NCBI RefSeq assembly: GCF_016920785.2
Contig: NW_024609835.1
Location: 22,411,108 to 22,475,107, forward strand
Direction of reading: 5' to 3'
DNA length: 64,000 bases
Source: Ixodes scapularis
Lineage: Eukaryota; Arthropoda; Arachnida; Ixodida; Ixodidae
The notes under the pieces are model-generated. The model searched no databases, was not told where the DNA came from, and saw only the letters and a list, made by a program, of their open reading frames with translations. This document shows, piece after piece, positions 55,976 to 64,000 of the stretch. The position numbers and the translations under genes were made by a program. The stretch's first letter is position 1. Each line of letters begins with the position of its first letter.

Positions 55976-57037
55976 TAGTACCGCATTGTTGAGCGTCAGC
56001 TTTGCTGATAAAATCACGGTTTCTGTAATCGCTGACATGTTTTGGAGGGTTTCGACCTCGCTGAGGCGCCTGACCCAACATAAGATTGTCTGTGAGCTTG
56101 GAAGTCGCCGCCACAACTCCGCCCGAAAACGTCAGCAGACATCTTTTGTGCTCTGGCAGTCCTACCAGAGAGCAACCCTCACTCGCTTGTAGGGAGCGCT
56201 CAACGCACCATAAAGATGACTCGCACCCCAAAAAAAGCACGAATGAAAGTTTGCGGGCTTCCAAATCCGATTCCCTCAGACCCTAACCCCGGATGAACAT
56301 GACATTGCAATACTTCGCTCTCGGCCAAAGGGTTTATTCACTCACTTATTGCCTGGGGGTTTTGGTATCGGGAAACGGTCATCAGCGAGGCCGGGGGAGA
56401 GTCCGCTGCCGCTGCAGCTGCTGCAAGTCCCAACGGTAGTAGTCCACACCACATCATGCGGACGTCGTCGTCCAGGGTCGCCGTCCGGTCCGAATTCTTT
56501 CCCCGTGCCATCGTCCGTCTCCCGCCGAATCCCGCGCCAGCGTCCTAGTCTCCTTGTCACCGCTGCACCATCCTTCGTGTCCCGCCATTCGAGAGAGCCG
56601 CCGTCCGAGAGAGAGCCCTCTTTGTCCTCCGTCCCCTTTCCAAGCCTTGGGTCCTTTGTTCCGAAAAGCCAGTCGCGTGACGTCAGTTGGCTAGGGGAGC
56701 GGTGTAGCCGGATGTTCTGGTACGCGAGGCCATGGCAGCTCCCCTGAGGCATGACGCATCTCGGAGGCATGCAGGGATTTGAGACCCGAAGGGTCGACGC
56801 GGGGAGGGCAGTCGGATCTCCATAAGTTTCAGTCAGACTGTGCAAAGCAGACGATATATGCAGCCGTCAAAAACAATAATTAAAAAAAAAAAACAGCAAA
56901 AATAAAACAAAAAAAACAACGGTACAACATATCTGTTTTGTTGTTCTCGTTCTATCTTAATTTTTTTAAATGTTTTATTAGTAGAATAAAATACTTGTGC
57001 ACTGACAATTCGCACAGAAAAAGAACACATCGTTTCT
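55976..57037. other. No convincing gene; GC-rich stretch with a 167-codon minus ORF
   Basis: 56342-56845 on the minus strand is open but Arg/Gly/Pro/Ser-rich, without a domain, in a GC-rich tract. An AATAAA-type signal on the minus strand near 56332 would fit an LTR or 3' end. I do not call a gene. Confidence 0.35.
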
Positions 57038-57142
57038 CCATGTTGAATTAACCTGAGACTGGGTTAGAGAAGAAGCATCAAAACGTAGAAGGGACGTTTT
57101 GATGCTTCTTCTCTACCCCAGTCTCAGGTTAATTCAACATGG
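57038..57142. repeat. 105-bp near-perfect hairpin
   Basis: The arms CCATGTTGAATTAACCTGAG...AAGAAGCATCAAAACGT and their complement surround a 7-nt loop. Confidence 0.85.
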
Positions 57143-57782
57143 TTAATATTCACTAGCTCGCCTGCACCTTTACGATTTTTTCTATGCATCGTTTCTGGAT
57201 CAGAGACGTCGTCTGCTATTGCTGAGATCGAGGGAAGCGCCCGTGATGGCCGCCTGAGAAGGAGCCAAGATTGCAGAGAGGGTTCGTCTCAAACCATATA
57301 GAACATTCGAAATTTAAAGGCGGACGCCTCCTACGGAGATTGATCGCAAGTCCGCACGCGCAGCGTTTTCTTCTGGCGAGGAGGAAACGAGGCGGAAAGG
57401 TGGTGACGTTTACTGACGATCAGCGCTTTCAGCATCTCTTGGCTGCTTGTCTTGCAAATGCCGAACATAAACCACGTGACCCCGATTAAACAGTCGTGAA
57501 CTGTGTAGTACAGGCTCTTTGCCGCTTCATATCTCACGTGCCGCAATCTGTCGGCTGTTGCGCCAATCAGACGTCTTTTCTTTAAAAACGGACGCTATAG
57601 GTAGTGACTTCAAGTAGAGGGTTGAGCGTGTCCTTATGTTTTACTCGGATTAGTTTGTTCGGCGAAATGTTTACTCTTAATGCACGTTCTTCGGTCACCT
57701 CTCTACGAAATCTAAGCTGAATGCGTTCACAAACCTATGCGGAAAGCAAGTCGTCTGCTTCTTTTACGAGAGTGTCGCGGTA

Positions 57783-57920
57783 ACGTCAGAACGACGCCAA
57801 ATTTTTATTGGCCGATTGAAAAAAAAAAAAAATAGTGGGTGGATCTCAAGGCATCTGGCATTAACCTCTACCCGCAATTTTTTTCAATAAGCCAATAAAA
57901 GCTCGGCCTCGTTCTGACGT
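57783..57920. repeat. Inverted repeat with A/T-rich loop
   Basis: ACGTCAGAACGACGCC...TTTTATTGGCCGATTGAAAAA on the left pairs with TTTTTCAATAAGCCAATAAAA...GGCCTCGTTCTGACGT on the right. Confidence 0.65.
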
Positions 57921-58119
57921 CACCAGAACTCCTTAGCAACGTTACTAGATTACCTCACTCACTTCAATCCGCCTGCCGTTGTTCGAAGCGCCATCTAGAT
58001 TTTCGTTTCATAAATGTGCGTTCCAAAGAGCAGAGCTGAAGCGCCATCTATACACCAACTCATGTTTACAAACAAACCGGAGCGCCCCTAGCGGACGCCA
58101 TCGGCGCCGCGCGTGCGCG

Positions 58120-59290
58120 GTGGATGGTGGGCAAGAAACCCGCCGTCGCCCATAAACAAACCATTGAATTGCGTTGTTGTCGGCGTCGGTGGGAGTCCCC
58201 GTGCTCTTTTTCGCGTTGGAATCGTTGATTTTACGTCCTGCTAACAATGTCTGACCACTTGAGCGGCTTCAGCAAAACTAACGAGGCAATACTTTGCGTG
58301 AATAATGTGACGTGCGGAGATTTATTTCACGAAAACGCTGCAGAATGGGCGCTAAAGCCTGACTCCCACGATGAGATTCTGCTCGCTATTTTCAGTCGCG
58401 ACGTCGCTCGGACTGCAAAAGCGTGGACCGTAGCTAAGATGGTGGACGTCGATACTGAAAACCGCAAGTAGAATCGGGCATTACAAGTCGGTGATGGAAA
58501 CTGGTAACAATGATCAACATCTTCTTGTATCTGTTTACACTTAGCCTATTTACCCAAACCAACCTTCAAAAGTGTTTTGAGGCCTGCAATTAGTTCTCAT
58601 CGCAATTACCGGGTCAACGTTTTGTTTACGGGCCGCTGTCGTTTGAACGAGCTGACGACAAAAAGCAGCCAAGTTTGAAAGAGCAGACGACAGTTCGAAC
58701 GTATGCGCAATGGAGTACGGGCAAGAACCACCGCGTCCCGCGTCAACAAACCATTCGAATGTCACGTTGTCGGCTTCTGTGTGAGTCTGCATACTCTTTT
58801 TCGCGTTGGAATTGTTGAGTCTACGTCGTCATCGCAATGTCTTACCACTTTGATCGCCTGAGCGAAATTATCAAGGCTCGTTACGCCGCTAAACTTTTTG
58901 TAAGTAATTTGACGTGCGGCGATTCATTCGCATGAACGCCGCAGAATGGACGCCAAAACCATGATGATATTCTTCTAGCTATTTTCGGTCACGACGTCGC
59001 TCGTGCTGCAAAAGTGTAGAAGGTAGCGGCGATGATCGACGTCGATACTAAAAATCGGAAGCGGGAACAGACCAAGCGTAACAAGTCGGTGATGGCCACC
59101 GGTACCAATGATCAACATCTTAAGTATCTACTGTTTACACCGAGCCTACTTAAGTCTTTTCAGGCCTGCAATTACTTCTTATTGCAATCACCGCGTCAAA
59201 GTTTGGTCTACGGGCCGCTTTTGTTTGAACGAGCAGACGACAAAAAGCAGACAAGTTTGAAAGAGCAGACGAAAGTTCGAACGATCAGGC
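58120..59290 (+). repeat. Tandem duplication of an about 590-bp unit
   Basis: 58120-58705 and 58706-59290 align along their length: AAACAAACCATT, CTCTTTTTCGCGTTGGAAT.GTTGA, the 74-codon ORF, AATGATCAACATCTT, and GAACGAGC.GACGACAAAAAGCAG. They have diverged, with small indels. Confidence 0.75.
58247..58471 (+). CDS. Hypothetical 74-residue protein or first exon of a host gene
   Basis: Starts MSDHLSGFSKTNEAILCVNN and ends VAKMVDVDTENRK. No family is recognised. The second tandem copy (from 58837) reads a related sequence (MSYHFDRLSEI..., DILLAIFGHDVARAAK, MIDVDTKNRK) but contains stops and a frameshift, so changes between the copies partly preserve the protein. It could be a 5' exon of a gene that continues to the right by splicing; no clear donor follows. 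Confidence 0.4.
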   Translation: MSDHLSGFSKTNEAILCVNNVTCGDLFHENAAEWALKPDSHDEILLAIFSRDVARTAKAWTVAKMVDVDTENRK

Positions 59291-59629
59291 GGCCGTGTGA
59301 ATTTGAAGACGCACTGAGCCCGTGGGTGGTCCGGACAACTTGGCGGTTTTCTCTCGTTCATGTTGGAACAAAGCAAATACATCTGGCGACAACAAGGTGT
59401 TGCTCGCACACGCAATCGTAGTTCGACAGCGTCTGGTTTGCCCTTTTCACGGCTACTATCCACGTTCTCGGACGAACGGAGGGGGCAAAAACACATGAAA
59501 ACTGATATTCAAACCTTTCCAGACTCTCTTGGTACAGTCCCCGTCGCAGCATTTTGACGAGAAGGCAGGTTTTTTGTCTCGTATCTTCCGAAGGAACACA
59601 GGTATGTATTTCTGGCACGGCGACTTCTG

Positions 59630-59870
59630 CCCACCGCCCCAGACCGGAAGTGCGTCCGGCGCGCCACCACCGCGGTGTGACGTAGGAGAGTTGAGTTGGT
59701 GTCAACGAGGTAGAGGGGCTTAGAGCGATAAACCGGGGTTCCGGTCTGCACTCGAAAGTGACCCCCATAAGGCGGCTGCCATTGTACGCAAATTTGACCA
59801 CTCGTCACATGACCGAACCAAATGCGTGACGTCACAGGAAAGATGGCAGCGCCCTTGCAGCGGCTGGCCC
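59630..59870 (+). promoter_or_regulatory. Possible CpG-rich housekeeping-type promoter
   Basis: ACCGGAAGTG (ETS-like) near 59643, TGACGTCA (CRE) near 59826, and AAGATGGCAGCGCCC (YY1-like) near 59840 occur together. No gene body could be assigned downstream. Confidence 0.3.
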
Positions 59871-60312
59871 CTGCTGGGCCCGAGCTTGTCGGATGCTTTG
59901 TTCGTTGTCGTTCGTCTTGGCGAGTTGATTTCAGGCGCAGAAGCCGTCATATGAGACCGGTCGACAGCGACTTCAGAGTTCAGCGTGGTGTCTGACGTAG
60001 ATACAAGGTACAAGGTGAAAATACGGAGGAACGGTGTGCATTTCGCTGGTGACCGACGGCGATATTGCCACGGAAGAGACAATCTCTCCTACGTTGCTCG
60101 CACCTCGGATTGATTCGGATACCGCTAGGATAAAATTTAAGGCGACGTTTCCGTGCTCTCGTTGACCGTCGGAACCTTCAAGATCTGCAGTAAAGCGTGT
60201 GCAATGTATGGATACACTACAGTTTAGCGACGGAAATTGTGTGAGTCGTGCTTGGCAGTGTGCAATCGTAGTGTCGCTTCGTTCAAATGCCCGAAGGCTC
60301 ACTTTGGTTGTG

Positions 60313-60540
60313 CGGTGCACCGCAGAGCTGCCTTGCCGCTTGTAGTTCCCGTGCCGTGCTAAGTGATACTGTGCTGCTTCCCTAATTGTTTCGGCGTAGA
60401 CGTGCTCTTTTACGGAGCACAGGTGTGCGGCGCGCCGAAGAGCTGCCTTCAAGCTGGTAGTTCCTGTGCCGTGCTTTAGGTGATGCTGTGCTGCCTACTA
60501 AATTGTTCTGGCGTAGACGTGCACCTTCACTGAGCACAGG
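60313..60540 (+). repeat. Two tandem about 115-bp units
   Basis: Each unit reads TGTGCGG.GC.CCG.AGAGCTGCCTT ... GTAGTTCC.GTGCCGTGCT ... GGCGTAGACGTGC ... GAGCACAGG. The units start near 60313 and 60423. Confidence 0.75.
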
Positions 60541-60932
60541 TTTTGCAGTTGGTATTGAGTCCGCTGGTCTGTCGCACGTTTCTTCGACACCAAAGTTTCA
60601 ACACAACACTCGTTATGCGAATTGCAAGCTGTGTGGACATTTCATCGCGTGCGTTACCTACCCAGTCCACCCATTCACGCCGCTTTGCGACATTACCAGA
60701 AAAGTGGTCTCACATCGATTTCAGTTCAGCTCGTCCACGGCAGTCGCCAGACCCCGAAGGAGAGGATTTATTCGGACAGAATGCCACTAAAGCAGTGGTA
60801 GTGGTCAGGATAGACTCTTTTCTGTCTGTTTTGTTATATTGTCTCGGATGCTTGCTCCAGTCCTATTTTCTATCAATATTTACTATTCTGGAAAGTTCCA
60901 GGCCATGCTCAGCTGTCATTGTATGTTCTGGT

Positions 60933-63373
60933 TAGGGATGTCGCGAACCACCCTAGGTTCGATTTCGAAAGGTTTCGATATTTGCGAAGCGAACTGAGGT
61001 TCGATTTCGAAAAATTTCGATATTTTCGTACCGACCGAGGTTCGATTTCGAAAAATTCGCAACTTTTGTCCACAGCGGAGTTTCGAATTCGAAAATTTCG
61101 AAGCTTTCACGGTTTCTAAAATTTCGAATTCGAATATTTCGAATATTTTTTTACTTCAGGTTCGATAAATTCGAAGATTTCGAAATTCTTTGTAAAAAGA
61201 ATTCGAAAACTTCGAACGCTTCGAATTTTTATAGACATGAAGTTCGAACAATCGAAGTTTTCGAATTTCTTTTCGCATAAAGTTCGAAAAGTTCGAAAGT
61301 TTCGATTCTCTTTTAACGCTAAATTAAAAAAAAAAAAAAAAAAAAAAACTTCGAAGATTTTGAATTTCTTTCTAATCCAAGTTTTCAAAGTTCGGAGTCC
61401 GATTTTCAAGTTTTTCCAGTTTCAGTTTCAAATAACGTTTTCACGACTCACTGGTTTTCACAAAATCAAGTTTAGAAAAGTTAGGGTGTGATATATAGAT
61501 TCTGCGAAGTTGGTCAGGCAATGAAATGAGACGACGAGTGTCCCGGATGTGCTAGAATATTTGCCAGTGCAGAATTGTGACCGCCAGCCCCGGGGGGGGG
61601 GGGGGGGGGGGGGGGTTTAACCTGCATCACGCAGTAGCGATTGCACGAACACACTGTTTTACGAGACTCTTCCAGTTCGAAACGGCCAGGGGCGAGCAGG
61701 AGGTTGAGGCTCAGAAAAACCTTGAAGCGACCTGGCAAACTACCTCGCCACCCCTTGCACGCTGGTAGTAATCCGATCCGGTGAAGTTTATAATTGTCCT
61801 GGAGGTTTATTTTCAGGGATGGAGGAATCGCCTCGCAAAAAGCACAAAAGCCGACACAACTCGAGGTCGAGGAGCGTTCTACCATACAAGTGGCGTCGGA
61901 AGAGGAAAAACGGGGGGAAAGAGGGTAGCGGGGAGGGGAGGGGGGGGGGGGGGGGGCTTCAGCCTCCTTCTCCCCCTTGCAGGTATTTCGGACTGTTAAA
62001 GAAAACAATACGGGGAAAGAGGGCGTGGTCGAGCTTATTTTGATCTGAAATTATTTATGCATATGTATATAGTCGCTCTTCACTGCATAAAAGGTTGCGT
62101 AGATGGTCATTGTTAGAAACTCGTTGTCAGAAGGCACTGCTCGTCACATGCTTTGTGGTTCGGAAGTTCAAAGCTGTCTTTTCGACCTAAACACCTGTGC
62201 CGATTGTAACAAAAAAAAATAAAAAATAAATAAATAAAAAAAATGCGGGAATAAAAAGCAGGAGAAAAAAAAAACTATCAAGAATTCGTTGGAAGTGTTC
62301 TATTCTTGCATATTCAGAGGTTCAGAACTTCGAAACAAGTTTCTTTTACCAAAATGTGTACAGGCTAAGAGAAACACGTCCCAGGAACGTGAAGCGAAAA
62401 AAAAAAAGTTTTCTTTTAATGACGTGCTGAACTTGAACACTACTAGAAATCTTCTCCCATGAGTTAATTTATTCCTTTACGTGAAAAAACAATAAATATA
62501 TTATATTGTATTCTGCAGATGGCAATGATATGTACTGTCTGTGGTGTTAATTTAAATGCGATACCTCAAACAACTTAGACGAAAATAAATATCAAGTTTA
62601 GGTCATAATTGCATGCAGATACATGTTTGGACATTTCTTCGAAACTCACGTTGAATAACAATAATCACATCTTAAGACGGCACTTACCTAGGCTATACAT
62701 AGATCATTCTTAAAAAAGTATAACATATCTACCATAAATAGCTCCGGCTGCAGCGTGCTTCAAATCTGGCACAAACGATAATCGTCAAAAACCCGTCGTC
62801 CTTCCTCGCCCCTTCGGGGATTTATTTCTTTAAACCTAAGCATGCCAGAACATTGAAATAAACGACATTGTCTTTCGTAAGGAACGCAGCACCGCGTGTA
62901 AAAGTTCGAGAAAAAAAAATTACGAATGTACCCCACTACTTGAAATCAAATGAAACCGTCCGCCGGTCTTTCGAAGTTCGACGAACGTCGAACTTTTACC
63001 CTAAAAGTTCGAAGTTCGTCGACCTTCTGACTTTTCAGAATTCGAAAGTTCGAAACTTTTCGAATTTTCTTGATAAATAAGTTCGAAAGTTCGAAATTCA
63101 TCGAATTTTTTGGTCAGTCAAGTTCGAAAGTTCGACAAGCATCGAACCTTGCAGCGCAATAAGTTCGAAAGTTCGAAAAAGATAGAATTTTTTAGCGTAA
63201 TAAGTTCGACGGTTCGAAAAGTGTCGAACTTCTTAGCTTAACAAGTTCGAAAATTCGACCTCCGTCGAATTTTAGGATATAGACAATTCGAAAAATCGAA
63301 ATCTTTCGAACCTTTCGAACCGCTTGATTCGATCATCGAAACTTCGATTCGAAAAAAGTTCGCGGCATCCCTA
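60933..63373. mobile_element. 2.4-kb hAT-type element with target duplication GTTCTGGT
   Basis: Starts TAGGGATGTCGCGAAC and ends GTTCGCGGCATCCCTA (one mismatch). Perfect GTTCTGGT flanks both ends (60925-60932, 63374-63381). About 500 bp at each end are built from TTCGAAA-type motifs. The interior has a 24-G run (61592-61615), a 17-G run (61940-61956), a long poly-A near 61325-61349 and no transposase ORF. Confidence 0.9.
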
Positions 63374-63381
63374 GTTCTGGT

Positions 63382-64000
63382 GGAGGTGCTGCGCACTTTA
63401 CCCATAGCCCTTCACTCTGTGTCTACCCTGGCGGCTCCTCAGCCGAGTTGCCCGATAACAAGACACGGGTGGCACATTATCCCGAGCCTTAAACCCCCCG
63501 CAAGCCGTGAACCAAGTCCTATCCCGAGCCCGGCAGAAAAACTGCAAGACGAGAGAGTACCACAAGGGCGAAACTCGGAAATACACCACAAAGAACTTGA
63601 AATCCAAGCCAGGCGCTGCTACCAGCAAGAACCAACGGAATTAGGTCTTTTGCAAGAGAAACCGAAGCTGACTAAGCCAACAATGACAACCCTGTCGCAG
63701 CAAACCACGTTCGCTCCCACCATCGTTTGCATGCCCGTCGCACCTCGCACTCCGATGCCCTTTCACGCAAGGTGCACAAGACGTCGAGGGCTGGATTGAA
63801 CAATATGACCGTGTCGCCCGCCACAGTGGGTAGATTGACAACCAGCTCCTGCAGAACCTATACTTCTCGTGGAAGAAACTGTGAGGCACTGGTTTGAGAA
63901 CCACGAATCCTCCTTAACGTCGTGGGAAGTTTGAAAGATCGAGCTGAAGTGCACGTTCATCAGCCAACATTGACAAGAGAGAGCCGAATTCCTGATTCTG
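63382..64000 (+). pseudogene. Broken Ty3/Gypsy-like gag, running off the right edge
   Basis: After a non-conserved lead, the segments GAQDVEGWIEQYDRVARHSG and RHWFENHESSLTSWEV match the central part of gag in Gypsy elements (the WxxxxExxLTSW pattern). They lie in two frames: frameshifts near 63770 and 63868, stops TAG 63831-63833 and TGA 63932-63934, and a further TGA near 63970. The hAT-type element at 60933-63373 sits just upstream of this remnant. Confidence 0.6.

Noticed and set aside
55549..56264. ORFs of 118-147 codons on both strands
   Set aside because: Run through poly-G tracts and a foldback; the palindrome makes both strands look alike.
56342..56845. 167-codon minus-strand ORF
   Set aside because: GC-rich, low-complexity, no domain; plausible chance frame or LTR sequence.
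61237..61491. Phe/Lys/Arg-rich ORFs at the hAT-type element end
   Set aside because: Translation of TTCGAAA motif arrays.
1..64000. tRNA, rRNA or bacterial/viral operon
   Set aside because: No cloverleaf, rRNA block or operon-like gene cluster was seen by eye; a covariance-model scan would be needed to exclude tRNA-derived SINEs fully.

Overview
The window reads as transposon-dense intergenic or heterochromatin-like DNA from a large animal genome. The repeat families (2A-bearing and SAP/SGNH-bearing LINEs, short-LTR Ty3/Gypsy elements, C2H2/MHD transposase-like genes, TTAA and hAT-type miniature elements, snap-back repeats flanked by TTGGGCTAGTTGG) look to me like those of a chelicerate, most likely a hard tick. 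That assignment rests on remembered family resemblance, not on a search. I see no rRNA, tRNA, CRISPR array, prokaryotic operon or clearly intact host gene. The only host-gene candidates are a tandemly duplicated 74-codon ORF near 58.2 kb and CpG-rich promoter-like stretches near 18.9 and 59.7 kb.

Layout. 1-3.3 kb: a minus-strand Ty3/Gypsy gag-protease with PBS and LTR, apparently inserted into a minus-strand C2H2 zinc-finger transposase-like gene. 4.6-7.8 kb: a 3.2-kb element with about 650-bp, nearly identical inverted repeats around a SWIM-zinc-finger plus YqaJ-like nuclease ORF. 9.9-10.2 kb: a TTAGCGAA-type MITE with a 9-bp target duplication. 11.0-16.9 kb: a near full-length LINE (SAP + SGNH-esterase ORF1; endonuclease-RT-Cys/His ORF2) broken by one frameshift and two nonsense codons. 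18.6-24.3 kb: snap-back repeats, a 12-bp tandem repeat, and a Gypsy integrase/PPT/LTR remnant. 24.4-26.7 kb: a degenerate transposase-like gene interrupted by a MITE. 28.5-32.8 kb: a second LINE (CR1/L2-like) whose ORF1 carries a virus-like 2A motif.

34.9-52.5 kb is a set of nested insertions. An LTR retrotransposon with a perfect 5-bp target duplication (AGATA) is split between gag and pol by a roughly 13.3-kb element whose ends are packed with AACGTT repeats. That element holds an hAT-type element, MITEs, a TTAA-flanked element lying inside another GC-motif repeat, and a transposase-like gene remnant that is itself split by a 5'-truncated LINE with a 10-bp target duplication. 52.9-64 kb: two more hAT-type elements with perfect 8-bp target duplications, foldbacks, long poly-G tracts, a tandem gene-fragment duplication and a broken gag.

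Functionally almost everything here serves or served element mobility: reverse transcriptases, endonucleases, integrase, aspartic proteases, DNA-binding zinc fingers. Only the SWIM/YqaJ element looks young, because its arms are almost identical and its ORF is open.
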